The notes beneath the pieces were generated by a model that did not search any database, was not told the DNA's origin, and saw only the letters and a program-made list of their open reading frames with translations. Shown in pieces: positions 51,074-59,130 of a DNA stretch of 64,000 nucleotides; the first letter of the stretch is position 1; every line of letters begins with the position of its first letter. This DNA is from Kordia periserrulae (GTDB lineage Bacteria; Bacteroidota; Bacteroidia; Flavobacteriales; Flavobacteriaceae), in assembly GCF_003054265.1 (NCBI RefSeq), contig NZ_QBKT01000004.1, forward strand, positions 248,001-312,000. Direction: 5' to 3'. The position numbers and the translations under genes were made by a program.

Positions 51074-51829
51074 TTATAGTAATGTTTCTAACTGTTTTAG
51101 AGATATTTTGTTTTCGTAAATGGCTTTTCCGATGATGACACCTTCGCAACCTAATTCTTTGAGTTTTGGCAATTCGTCAAAGGTGGAAATTCCGCCAGAA
51201 GCGATTAATTTAATGGACTTTGAAGACCTCTTGACTGCGCTCGATGTGACATTTTGATTGCATTCTTTTAGTATCTTTTCATAAAGTGCGAATGATGGAC
51301 CTTCTAGCATTCCGTCTTTAGCAATATCAGTACAAATCACGTATTCGATGCCTTTTTGTTGGTATTTTTGGATGAATGGAATGAGTTCTTCTTCGCTTTC
51401 TTCTTGCCAGCCACTAATCGCGATTTTTTCATTGTTGGCATCTGCGCCTAGAATAATTTTTTCGCTTCCGTACTGTTGAATCCAACGGGTAAATAGTTCT
51501 GGATTATTCACGGCAATACTTCCGCCCGTAATTTGTTTCGCGCCGCTTTCAAAAGCTATTTTTAAATCTTTATCCGATTTCAATCCGCCACCAAAATCGA
51601 TTTTCAAATTCGTTTTCGAAGCGACTTCCTCCAAAACTTTATAATTTACGATGTGTTTCGCTTTCGCACCGTCTAAATCGACCATGTGCAAGTATTGAAT
51701 TCCCGCGTCTTCAAACTGTTTCGCGACTTCTAATGGATGTTCGTTGTATATTTTTTTCGTATCATAATCACCTTTGGAAAGTCGTACACACTTTCCATCG
51801 ATGATGTCTATAGCTGGGATGATTCGCAT
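51074..51829 (-). CDS. hisA: Phosphoribosylformimino-AICAR-phosphate isomerase (ProFAR isomerase), with an in-frame repeat insertion
   Basis: It catalyses step 4 of histidine synthesis. The 251-residue TIM barrel has the catalytic Asp in [13 protein letters not shown] and the second acid in [14 protein letters not shown]. Phosphate loops [12 protein letters not shown] and [12 protein letters not shown] are present. Between ILKE and IKLIASGG it carries about 16 extra residues ([16 protein letters not shown]) compared with the usual short loop. The DNA for NVTSSAVKR is a copy of dispersed repeat family A (51227-51251). The frame stays open and catalytic residues are intact, so the enzyme is probably active. 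This insertion is the odd feature. Confidence 0.95.
   Translation of the reverse strand: MRIIPAIDIIDGKCVRLSKGDYDTKKIYNEHPLEVAKQFEDAGIQYLHMVDLDGAKAKHIVNYKVLEEVASKTNLKIDFGGGLKSDKDLKIAFESGAKQITGGSIAVNNPELFTRWIQQYGSEKIILGADANNEKIAISGWQEESEEELIPFIQKYQQKGIEYVICTDIAKDGMLEGPSFALYEKILKECNQNVTSSAVKRSSKSIKLIASGGISTFDELPKLKELGCEGVIIGKAIYENKISLKQLETLL
51227..51251. repeat. Dispersed repeat family A inside hisA
   Basis: A 23/25 match to the copies at 51036 and 53912 lies within the hisA coding sequence and is translated in frame as part of [10 protein letters not shown]. It sits in the loop before the phosphate-binding ASGG strand. Confidence 0.8.
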
Positions 51830-51928
51830 TTTTTTGGTTATTTGTTTTTTGTTGTTTGTTGTTTGTTTTTTGTGGATTCGTCAATTTGTCTTGATTCTAA
51901 AATCTAATTTCAATAACCTGCTCCAAAC

Positions 51929-51970
51929 GTCAGTTCGAGTGGAATTCTGAAAGAATTTTGTATCGAGAAC
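51929..51970. repeat. Dispersed repeat family B, inverted copy 2
   Basis: Reverse complement of the element at 50146-50186, with a few substitutions and one indel: the minus strand reads TTCTCGATACAAAATTCTTT and then CCACTCGAACTGACG. It lies in the hisA-hisH spacer. Confidence 0.75.
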
Positions 51971-52020
51971 AACTTTAAAATTCATAACATAACTAATTCC
52001 TATTGCCTAATGCCTAAAAA

Positions 52021-52602
52021 TCATAGTTTCAAGAAGTTTTCCAAAATTATACTTCCTGCTTTACTACTTTTTTCTGGATGAAATTGCACCCCGTAAAAGT
52101 TATCTTTTTGCAAAGCAGATGCATATTGAATATCGTATTCACTTTCGGCAATCATTTCACTTGATTTTTTGGCGTAATAACTGTGTACCAAATACATATA
52201 TTCGTTTTCGCGAACACCTTCAAACAGTTCACTTTTCAAGTTTTGAATGGTATTCCAACCGATTTGTGGCACTTTCACAGTCGGAGAAAAACGAACGACT
52301 TCCGTATCAAAAATGCCCAAACCTTGTGTATTTCCTTCTTCCGATGAATTGCACATGAGTTGCATTCCCAAACAAATTCCCAAAACAGGTTGTTGTAGTG
52401 TCGGAATGACTTCGTCTAGTTGACTTTCGCGTAATTTTTGCATTGCGCTACTCGCCTCTCCTACACCTGGAAATATGACTTTATCAGCGTTTCTGATTTC
52501 TTCGGCATTGTTACTCAACACAGCTTCCACGCCCAACCGCTGTAACGCAAATTTGATACTTTGGATGTTTCCTGCACCGTAATTTATGATGATTGTTTTC
52601 AT
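52021..52602 (-). CDS. hisH: Imidazole glycerol phosphate synthase, glutamine amidotransferase subunit
   Basis: It hydrolyses glutamine and feeds ammonia to HisF. The 193-residue class I amidotransferase starts IINYGAGNIQSIKFAL. It has the nucleophilic Cys in LGICLGMQLM (about residue 76) and the His/Glu of the triad in YGVQFHPEKSSKAG near the C-terminus. Length is typical. The spacer to hisA (191 bases) contains an inverted copy of repeat family B and low-complexity sequence. Confidence 0.96.
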   Translation of the reverse strand: MKTIIINYGAGNIQSIKFALQRLGVEAVLSNNAEEIRNADKVIFPGVGEASSAMQKLRESQLDEVIPTLQQPVLGICLGMQLMCNSSEEGNTQGLGIFDTEVVRFSPTVKVPQIGWNTIQNLKSELFEGVRENEYMYLVHSYYAKKSSEMIAESEYDIQYASALQKDNFYGVQFHPEKSSKAGSIILENFLKL

Positions 52603-52677
52603 TTGATAGCTTTTGGCTGTTAGCTTTTTGCTTTTAGATTGATAATTTAAAATTTAGCATTCAACATTTATAATTTC

Positions 52678-53811
52678 TTAGAGCATTCCTTTGGTTGATG
52701 GTAAAATCATTTTTTCTACATCGCGTTTTACGGCTGCTTTGATGGCTTTGGCAAACGCTTTAAAAATTGCTTCTATTTTGTGGTGTTCGTTAACGCCTGT
52801 GGCTTGAATGTTTAAATTTGCTTTGGCGCCATCCGAGAACGATTTGAAAAAGTGGAAAAACATTTCTGTCGGCATTTTCCCGATCATTTCACGGTTGAAT
52901 TTTGCATCCCACACAAGCCAATTTCTTCCTCCAAAATCAATCGCGACTTGTGCCAAACAATCGTCCATAGGCAAACAGAAACCGTAACGTTCAATTCCCA
53001 ATTTGTTTCCCAAAGCTTTCGCAAATACTTCACCTAAGGCAATTGCCGTATCTTCAATCGTGTGATGTTCGTCTACTTCCAAATCGCCTTTAACTTTGAT
53101 GTCTAAATCCATTTGTCCGTGACGTGCAATTTGGTCGAGCATGTGATCAAAAAAGGCAATTCCAGTGTCAATATTCGATTTTCCTGTTCCGTCAAGGTTC
53201 AAATCGATTTGAATCTTGGTTTCGTTGGTGTTTCGCGTCAACGAAGCGGTGCGTTCTTCGGCTTTTAAGTATGCATAAATTTCATCCCAGTCATTCGATT
53301 CCAATGCGATATAAGCGTCCAATTCTGAACGTTTTACGGTAATTTCATCCGTTCCCAAGAAGGTTTCATCGTTGATGTAAATTCCTTTTGCGTCTAAGTT
53401 TTTAGCTAATTCGATATCCGTCAAGCGATCGCCAATCACAAACGAATTTTTCAAATCGTATTCGTCCGAGAAATATTCCGTTAATAAACCTGTATTCGGT
53501 TTTCGTGTGGGCGCGTTGTCTTTAGCAAAGGTTCTATCGATGACAATCTTGTCAAACACAATTCCTTCACCTTTTAAAGTTTGTAAAATAAAATTGTGTA
53601 CAGGCCAAAACGTATCTTCAGGATACACGTCTGTCCCTAAACCATCTTGATTGGTAATCATCACCAATTCAAAATCCAGTTCGCTGGCAATTTTTCGCAG
53701 TGCGGATAAGGCTTTCGGATAGAATTCCAGTTTTTCAAAACTGTCTATTTGCTCGTCTGCAGGTTCTTTGATGATCGTTCCATCACGATCTATAAATAGT
53801 ACTTTTTTCAT
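52678..53811 (-). CDS. hisB: Bifunctional histidinol-phosphatase / imidazoleglycerol-phosphate dehydratase
   Basis: It catalyses steps 6 and 8 of the pathway. The N-terminal HAD domain (about 1-165) begins with [12 protein letters not shown] (nucleophile and acid/base Asp) and has [16 protein letters not shown]. The C-terminal IGPD domain (about 185-377) shows the metal-binding [27 protein letters not shown] and [17 protein letters not shown] motifs. At 377 residues this is the fused type known from Enterobacteria and Bacteroidota. Confidence 0.96.
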   Translation of the reverse strand: MKKVLFIDRDGTIIKEPADEQIDSFEKLEFYPKALSALRKIASELDFELVMITNQDGLGTDVYPEDTFWPVHNFILQTLKGEGIVFDKIVIDRTFAKDNAPTRKPNTGLLTEYFSDEYDLKNSFVIGDRLTDIELAKNLDAKGIYINDETFLGTDEITVKRSELDAYIALESNDWDEIYAYLKAEERTASLTRNTNETKIQIDLNLDGTGKSNIDTGIAFFDHMLDQIARHGQMDLDIKVKGDLEVDEHHTIEDTAIALGEVFAKALGNKLGIERYGFCLPMDDCLAQVAIDFGGRNWLVWDAKFNREMIGKMPTEMFFHFFKSFSDGAKANLNIQATGVNEHHKIEAIFKAFAKAIKAAVKRDVEKMILPSTKGML

Positions 53812-53911
53812 AGCTTTAGCTTTATTATTTTGTCATTCCTGCGACTTGTACTGAGTTTATCAAAGTAAGGCAGGAATTTGTTCTTTCCTTTTTTAATTTG
53901 TGTTTCGATGC

Positions 53912-53936
53912 CATCTCGACTGCGCTCGATGTGACA
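53912..53936. repeat. Dispersed repeat family A, copy 3 (hisB-hisC spacer)
   Basis: An exact 25-base copy of the 51036-51060 element. Nearby (53835-53877) ATTCCTGC and GCAGGAAT form inverted arms around a 27-base centre that contains another related word. Confidence 0.8.
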
Positions 53937-53945
53937 ATTTGGTTT

Positions 53946-54992
53946 TTAAACAATCGCTTCTAACGCTTTTATTAATCTTTGATTTTCTACTTCTGTTCCA
54001 ACCGTAAATCGCAAACAATTGTCACACAACGGTTGCGTGGTGCGGTTTCTAATGACGATTCCTTTGTCAACCAACTGATTGTAGCGAAGATTGGCATCAT
54101 CCACCTTTACCAAAATAAAGTTGGCGTCTGATGGATATATTTTTTCAATGAAATTGATATGTTCCAACGCGTTTGCTAATGCTGTTCGGTTTTGTAAAAT
54201 GTTCTTTATTTCTTGCTGAACGTTTTCTTGATTATCAATTCGGTTCAACGCTTTTTCTTGCGTTAGCAAATTTACGTTATATGGCGGTTTTATGCGATTT
54301 AAAACATCTACAATAGTGAGCGAAGCATAACAGACACCAAGCCTTATACCAGCCATTCCATACGCTTTTGACAGCGTTTGCGTAATGACTAAGTTCGGGA
54401 ATTCCTCTAGCCTATTCAACCAACTTTTTTGACTAGAAAAGTCTATATATGCTTCGTCTATCACTATAATTCCGTTAAATTCTTTGAGTAATTTTTCTAC
54501 CGCTTCCTCAGAAAAACTGTTTCCTGTAGGATTGTTTGGCGAGCAAAGAAATAGTAGTTTGCTATTTTCGTCTGCCACATTTAAAATTTCAGCTACATTG
54601 GGTTGAAACGTTTCGGTTAAATACACTTCTTTTACCGCAATATCATTGATACCTGCCAATACGTTGTACATTCCGTAAGTTGGTGGCAACGTGATAATAT
54701 TGTCTTGTTTTGGCTCGCAAAACGCTCTGAAAATCAAATCGAGAATTTCGTCGCTTCCGTTTCCTAACACTATATTTTCAGCATTGCACTTTTTGACTGC
54801 TGCCAACGCCGATTTTACATCCTTTTGCTTCGGATCGGGATAGCGATTCACGCCATTTTCAAACGGATTTTCATTAGCGTCCAAAAACACCATGTCGCTT
54901 CCAGAAGCTTTGTATTCATCTCTTGCGGAAGAATACGGTTTGAGTGTTTTGATGTTTTCTCTGATGAGAGATTGTATGTTGATTGTGTTCAT
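53946..54992 (-). CDS. hisC: Histidinol-phosphate aminotransferase
   Basis: It catalyses step 7, a PLP-dependent transamination. The 348-residue fold-type I enzyme shows VFLDANENPFENGVNRYPDP near the N-terminus, LGNGSDEILDLIFRAF, the CSPNNPTGNSFSE loop, VIDEAYIDFS with the PLP-contacting Asp, and the Schiff-base Lys in TQTLSKAYGMAGIRLG. The C-terminal NRTTQPLCDNCLRFTVG contains the conserved Arg for the substrate carboxyl/phosphate. It lies between hisD and hisB as in other Bacteroidota. Confidence 0.96.
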   Translation of the reverse strand: MNTINIQSLIRENIKTLKPYSSARDEYKASGSDMVFLDANENPFENGVNRYPDPKQKDVKSALAAVKKCNAENIVLGNGSDEILDLIFRAFCEPKQDNIITLPPTYGMYNVLAGINDIAVKEVYLTETFQPNVAEILNVADENSKLLFLCSPNNPTGNSFSEEAVEKLLKEFNGIIVIDEAYIDFSSQKSWLNRLEEFPNLVITQTLSKAYGMAGIRLGVCYASLTIVDVLNRIKPPYNVNLLTQEKALNRIDNQENVQQEIKNILQNRTALANALEHINFIEKIYPSDANFILVKVDDANLRYNQLVDKGIVIRNRTTQPLCDNCLRFTVGTEVENQRLIKALEAIV

Positions 54993-55026
54993 CTGTGTAG
55001 CTTTTGACTTTTACTTCAATTATTGG

Positions 55027-55046
55027 ATTCCTGCCTTCGCAGGAAT
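55027..55046. repeat. Hairpin repeat in the hisC-hisD spacer
   Basis: ATTCCTGC and GCAGGAAT form an 8-bp stem with the loop CTTC, followed by GACA. The same arms flank a longer centre in the hisB-hisC spacer. It resembles REP-like intergenic hairpins of Flavobacteriaceae. Confidence 0.6.
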
Positions 55047-55057
55047 GACAAAGCGTT

Positions 55058-56341
55058 TTATTTTAAACTTTCTAAACGTAATGTGACTGCGTTTTTGTGT
55101 GCTTGTAAACCTTCGGCTTCTGCCATGAGTTCAATAGCGTTTCCAATGTTTTGAATGCCTTGTTTCGAGATTTTTTGAAACGTGACACTTTTTTGAAAAC
55201 TTGCCAAATTCACACCCGAATAGTTTTTTGCATAACCGTTTGTTGGTAAGGTGTGATTGGTTCCAGAAGCATAATCGCCTGCACTTTCTGGCGTGTAATT
55301 CCCCACAAATACCGAACCTGCATTTTGAATGTTTTGTGTGTAATAATCTTCGTCCTTTACGCAGACGATGAAGTGTTCTGGACCGTATTCGTTGATTAAA
55401 TCTAATGCAATTTGATTGTTTTCTACATAAATGAGTTTGGAGTTTTCAATGGCTTTCGTCGCGATTTCTTTTCGTGGCAAGTCTTCCAACTGTGTTTCTA
55501 TCGCTGTTTCCACTTCCGTGAGAAAGTTCTTTGAGGTTGTTACTAAGATAACCTGACTGTCCGTTCCGTGTTCTGCCTGACTTAACAAGTCGGAAGCCAC
55601 AAAGGAAGCATTTGCCGTTTCGTCAGCAACTACTAATAATTCACTTGGTCCCGCAGGCATGTCAATCGCAACGCCGTATTTGGTGGCTAATTGTTTGGCA
55701 ACCGTTACAAATTGATTTCCTGGTCCGAAGATTTTGTAGACTTTAGACATGGTTTCCGTTCCAAAGGTCATTCCTGCTACAGCTTGAATGCCTCCTACTT
55801 TGTATATTTTCGTGATGCCACACAATTGCGCTGTGTACAATATTGCAGGATTTACCTTTCCTTCTTTGTTTGGTGGTGTACACAATATAATTTCCTCACA
55901 ACCAGCAATTTTGGCTGGAATCGCCAACATGAGTATGGTAGAAAATAACGGAGCTGTTCCGCCTGGAATGTACAAACCTACTTTTTGGATGGCTCTTTTT
56001 TCTTGCCAACAGTGTACGCCCTGAGTCGTTTCTACCGAAACTGTATCGGTTTTTTGTGCATTGTGAAACGACGTAATATTTGCTTTCGCGACAGCGATAG
56101 CATCTTTTAAATTTGCAGAGACGTTGTTTGCAGCAGCGTCCATTTCAGCTTGACTGACCACCAACTCATCCAACTGAACATTGTCAAAGAACGAGGTATA
56201 TTTTTTGATAGCGATATCGCCGTTTTTTTGGACTTCGGAGAAAATTTGCGAAACCGTTTCTTCGATGTCGTCAACAGTTTGCGTTGGACGCTCTAAAATA
56301 GCTGTCCAAGTGTTCGGTTGTGGATTGAATATTTTGTTCAT
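55058..56341 (-). CDS. hisD: Histidinol dehydrogenase
   Basis: It catalyses the last two oxidations to histidine with NAD+ and zinc. The start is the ATG at 56341, whose A is also the last A of the hisG stop codon (TAATG), so the two genes are translationally coupled. The 427-residue protein has GLYIPGGTAPLFSTILMLAI, the family signature region IDMPAGPSELLVVADETANA with SQAEHGTDSQVILVT, and the zinc/catalytic GPEHFIVCV and NHTLPTNGYAKNYSG motifs. Length is typical. Confidence 0.96.
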   Translation of the reverse strand: MNKIFNPQPNTWTAILERPTQTVDDIEETVSQIFSEVQKNGDIAIKKYTSFFDNVQLDELVVSQAEMDAAANNVSANLKDAIAVAKANITSFHNAQKTDTVSVETTQGVHCWQEKRAIQKVGLYIPGGTAPLFSTILMLAIPAKIAGCEEIILCTPPNKEGKVNPAILYTAQLCGITKIYKVGGIQAVAGMTFGTETMSKVYKIFGPGNQFVTVAKQLATKYGVAIDMPAGPSELLVVADETANASFVASDLLSQAEHGTDSQVILVTTSKNFLTEVETAIETQLEDLPRKEIATKAIENSKLIYVENNQIALDLINEYGPEHFIVCVKDEDYYTQNIQNAGSVFVGNYTPESAGDYASGTNHTLPTNGYAKNYSGVNLASFQKSVTFQKISKQGIQNIGNAIELMAEAEGLQAHKNAVTLRLESLK

Positions 56342-57198
56342 TATAAGACCATTTTTTCGATTGGACATACTAAAATTCCTTCGGCTCCATTGGCTTTGAG
56401 TTCGTCAATGACTTCCCAGAAATCTTCTTTTTTGATAACAGAGTGTAATGAGCTCCAACCTTCTTCGGCGAGTGGCAATACGGTTGGACTTTTGAGTACG
56501 GGTAATATTTTGCTGATGGCTTCTATTTTGTCGTTTGGCGCGTTGAGGAGAATGTATTTGGATTCGCGTGCCGTGAGTACAGATTGAATTCTGAATCGTA
56601 ATTTTTGAAGTAATTGTTGGCGCTCGTCGTCTATTTTTGGAGAAACGGCTAAAACAGCTTCACTTTTGAGCATGACTTCCACTTCTTTGAGATTGTTTTT
56701 GAAAAGTGTGCTTCCGCTGGAAACAATATCACATATAGCGTCGGCGAGTCCGATATTTGGTGCAATTTCCACAGAGCCATTGATAATGTGTAAATCGGCA
56801 TTGACACCTTTTTCTTTGAGATATGCCTTTACTGTTTCCGGATAGGAAGTCGCGATGCGCTTGCCTTCAAAGTCTTTGACCGAATTGTAGGTTTCTCCTT
56901 TTGGAATGGCGAGCGAGACTTTGCATTTGGAGAATCCTAATTTTTCTGCAATGGTGATGTTTTCGCCTTTTTCTACCAATACATTTTCTCCGATGATAGC
57001 AATGTCTACCACGCCATCGCGCAAGTATTGTGGAATGTCTCCGTTTCTGAGGTAGAATACTTCTAATGGAAAGTTGCGTGCTGCTGCTTTGAGTTGATCT
57101 TTTCCATTGTCGATGGAAATTCCGCAGTCTTTTAAGATGTTGAGCGAGTCTTCGTTGAGTCGTCCCGATTTTTGAATGGCAATTTTTAACTTTTTCAT
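56341..57198 (-). CDS. hisG: ATP phosphoribosyltransferase, long (HisG-L) form
   Basis: It catalyses the first committed step, ATP plus PRPP, and is the feedback-regulated enzyme. The start is the ATG before MKKLKIAIQKSGRL; an in-frame ATG at 57261 would put the attenuator terminator inside the coding region. The 285-residue protein has the catalytic domains (AIQKSGRLNEDSL, DGVVDIAIIGENVL, ADAICDIVSSGSTLFKN) and a C-terminal regulatory domain of about 75 residues (SPTVLPLAEEGWSSLHSVI, ECF of the ACT-like type). The long form works without HisZ. It is the first structural gene after the attenuator. Confidence 0.95.
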   Translation of the reverse strand: MKKLKIAIQKSGRLNEDSLNILKDCGISIDNGKDQLKAAARNFPLEVFYLRNGDIPQYLRDGVVDIAIIGENVLVEKGENITIAEKLGFSKCKVSLAIPKGETYNSVKDFEGKRIATSYPETVKAYLKEKGVNADLHIINGSVEIAPNIGLADAICDIVSSGSTLFKNNLKEVEVMLKSEAVLAVSPKIDDERQQLLQKLRFRIQSVLTARESKYILLNAPNDKIEAISKILPVLKSPTVLPLAEEGWSSLHSVIKKEDFWEVIDELKANGAEGILVCPIEKMVL

Positions 57199-57238
57199 AG
57201 TTATTTGATTGTGTTTGAATACAAAAATTGGGCATAAA

Positions 57239-57271
57239 AAAAACCCGTTTGATGTACTCAAACGGGTTTTT
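57239..57271 (-). terminator. Attenuator terminator of the his operon
   Basis: AAAAACCCGTTTGA and its complement form a perfect 14-bp stem with a 5-base loop, followed on the minus strand by a run of at least eight T. It sits 41 bases before the hisG start, after the leader peptide. Seven bases of its 5' arm (57258-57264) can pair, with one G-U pair, with TCAAGCG in the leader (57308-57314), which would give an antiterminator. Confidence 0.88.
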
Positions 57272-57301
57272 AATATATTTTAGAATTACTTCAATACATT
57301 A

Positions 57302-57358
57302 TCAGCTCGCTTGAGGGCAAGTATGAAAATGATGATGATGTAATTGTGTAAAAGACAT
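57302..57358 (-). CDS. hisL: His operon leader peptide
   Basis: An 18-codon reading frame encodes MSFTQLHHHHFHTCPQAS, with five His codons, four in a row (all CAT). It lies upstream of the attenuator terminator and about 13 bases downstream of the predicted transcription start. When His-tRNA is scarce the ribosome should stall in the His run and leave the downstream antiterminator segment free. This is the classical transcription attenuation layout. It is inferred from sequence and not tested. Confidence 0.88.
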   Translation of the reverse strand: MSFTQLHHHHFHTCPQAS

Positions 57359-57377
57359 GTTTGTTTTTTTGTTGCCA

Positions 57378-57409
57378 CAAATGTAACTAATAATTTTTAT
57401 TGCTTGCAA
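57378..57409 (-). promoter_or_regulatory. Predicted his operon promoter
   Basis: On the minus strand TTG (57409-57407) is followed after 21 bases by TACATTTG (57385-57378), an exact match to the Bacteroidota TAnnTTTG -7 element. The transcript would start about 13 bases before the leader peptide ATG. Confidence 0.7.
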
Positions 57410-57535
57410 CTATTTTTTAAAATTATTTTTCTGCATTTTATCGAAAATTTACGATTAACAGCATTTTTTTAGGAGTTTCGTTGTGATATGAAAAAATGAA
57501 TTCCTACTTTTAAAGCATTAATAGCCAGCCCACCT

Positions 57536-58378
57536 ATGAAACATTTTTTGATTGCTTTTGTACTTTTTTGTACATGGCTTTACTTTGGTGTTCGTTACTA
57601 CGAATGCTCTGTAAAAAATCTTTGTGAAGTCCCGACGACTCCTGTTGTGGACACTATAAAGGTTATCAAGGAAATTCCTGCGAAAAAACCACTTACTTTT
57701 TTACCGTTTTCGATTACTAAAAATACAGCAAAGGTGTCATTGATTGATTCTGTTTCGAATCCGTTGCAGTCCTTTTTTGAGTATTTGAATTCGCATCAGC
57801 AAGAAGAATTGGTGGTAACGTCCTTTTTTAGTAAATCAGAAAATAGTGCTATTGCGCTTGAGCGAAATGATAGCATTCAGAAACGATTGAGTGATTTTGG
57901 AATTAACACAGATCGTGTGGTGTTTCAAACAAAACAAAACGATTTTACATTTGACGAGAATAATCAATATGCAAAAGGATTTGCGTACGAGTATCAAAAA
58001 ATGTCTGAGGAACGCATGAATGCAATCGATAAAAGCATTGCGTCAAAGATTTTGTATGCAGGTTTTGGCTCGAAGACGTTTCAACCAGATAATACCTTGA
58101 ATGCGTATGCGATTGAATTGAAGAATTATTTAGAAAAACATCCCACAAAAAAAGTAGAGATTATTGGTCATACCGATAGCAATGGAGATGCAGAAGCCAA
58201 TATGTGGTTTGGAAAAGAACGCGCCAAAAGTGTAATGCAATATTTTGTTTCTCAAGGAATTGATGAGAATAAGTTAACGATTTCATCAAAAGGAGAAACG
58301 ACACCTATAGCTCCAAATACCACTTTGGAAGGACAACGACTGAACAGACGAATTGAAATAAACATCACCCAAAACTAA
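57536..58378 (+). CDS. OmpA-family protein with an N-terminal membrane anchor
   Basis: The 280-residue protein has an N-terminal hydrophobic segment (residues 4-20, uncleaved or signal-type) and a short Pro-rich linker. A first degenerate OmpA-like unit occupies about 45-140 (NSHQQEELVVTSFFSKSENS ... NDSIQKRLSDFGI). A C-terminal OmpA domain (about 175-280) shows FQPDNTLNAYAIELKNYLEK, VEIIGHTDSNGDAEANMWFG, RAKSVMQYFVSQGI and RLNRRIEINI, the peptidoglycan-binding signature. It probably tethers the envelope to peptidoglycan. A TTG-21-TACTTTTA promoter-like pattern lies upstream. The next gene starts 20 bases downstream. Confidence 0.88.
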   Translation: MKHFLIAFVLFCTWLYFGVRYYECSVKNLCEVPTTPVVDTIKVIKEIPAKKPLTFLPFSITKNTAKVSLIDSVSNPLQSFFEYLNSHQQEELVVTSFFSKSENSAIALERNDSIQKRLSDFGINTDRVVFQTKQNDFTFDENNQYAKGFAYEYQKMSEERMNAIDKSIASKILYAGFGSKTFQPDNTLNAYAIELKNYLEKHPTKKVEIIGHTDSNGDAEANMWFGKERAKSVMQYFVSQGIDENKLTISSKGETTPIAPNTTLEGQRLNRRIEINITQN

Positions 58379-58398
58379 CTTAATACGCCCTTATTTTT

Positions 58399-58965
58399 AT
58401 GCCTTTTTTATTTTTAGAAAATTTTGTACCGACATCAACTTGGGAATATATTGTAGTATTCTTGATAGGATTTGGTTGTTTTTTGATTGGCTGGATTTTT
58501 GGAAAACGCAATACACGACGAAAGTTTGAAAAGTTACTTGCTGCGGAAAAGTCCAAAACAAAAGACGAATATATCAATACCAATTATGCCCCTTCTCATG
58601 GTGTACGTGCTCGGAAAACACGTGAACGCTCCGGAAGAGCAGTTGATTCAGAAAATACAATCGAGGTTGATATTGAGAATTCACCGTTGAATTTTGATAG
58701 TTTTGGTGTGGCAGATGCTTCTCAAAAAGATGATTTGAAGCGTATTAAAGGTATTGGGCCTTTTATTGAAGATAAATTGAATGCTATCGGAATTTACACC
58801 TTTGAGCAGATTAGTAAATTTTCACCTGAAGATATGCAAACTGTTACCGAATTGATTTCCTTTTTCCCAGGTCGCATTGAACGCGACGACTGGAAAGGAC
58901 AAGCAACCGTTTTGAAGAAAGGCAGCGATACTGATTTTAGCAAACGATTGGGCTCTAAGAAGTAG
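58399..58965 (+). CDS. Membrane-anchored helix-hairpin-helix domain protein
   Basis: The 188-residue protein has one transmembrane helix (about 14-34) and a basic linker. A C-terminal helix-hairpin-helix-like domain (about 112-175) contains DDLKRIKGIGPFIEDKLNAI and FFPGRIERDDWKGQA. This domain is found in many Bacteroidota proteins annotated as flap-endonuclease-like or 50S ribosomal L21-fusions. It lacks nuclease active residues, so nucleic-acid or protein binding is the likely role. It follows the OmpA gene by 20 bases in the same direction. Confidence 0.82.
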   Translation: MPFLFLENFVPTSTWEYIVVFLIGFGCFLIGWIFGKRNTRRKFEKLLAAEKSKTKDEYINTNYAPSHGVRARKTRERSGRAVDSENTIEVDIENSPLNFDSFGVADASQKDDLKRIKGIGPFIEDKLNAIGIYTFEQISKFSPEDMQTVTELISFFPGRIERDDWKGQATVLKKGSDTDFSKRLGSKK

Positions 58966-58980
58966 ATTTATCTAGACTAT

Positions 58981-59009
58981 TTAGATTTTTAGATTTGTTA
59001 GATTTTTTA
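58981..59009. repeat. Short AT-rich intergenic repeat, copy 2
   Basis: TTAGATTTTTAGATTTGTTAG followed by ATTTTTTA, one base longer than the copy at 10470-10497; given here in two parts of TTAGATTTTTAGATTTG and TTAGATTTTTTA. It follows the stop of the helix-hairpin-helix gene. Confidence 0.6.
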
Positions 59010-59076
59010 AAATATTTAAGATTGTAGTTAGCTAATTGAATGATAGCTTACTCCTTACCTAAAATTACTTACAACT

Positions 59077-59109
59077 AAAAAGGGAAACTTTAAGCCAGTT
59101 TCCCTTTTT
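59077..59109. terminator. Bidirectional rho-independent terminator
   Basis: AAAAAGGGAAACT and AGTTTCCCTTTTT form a perfect 13-bp stem with a 7-base loop between two convergent genes. It has A and T tracts suited to termination in both directions. Confidence 0.9.
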
Positions 59110-59130
59110 TATTTGATATGTGTACTTTCT

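Noticed and set aside
51074-51829. hisA as a broken gene because of the inserted repeat
   Set aside because: The reading frame is open throughout and all catalytic and phosphate-binding motifs are intact.
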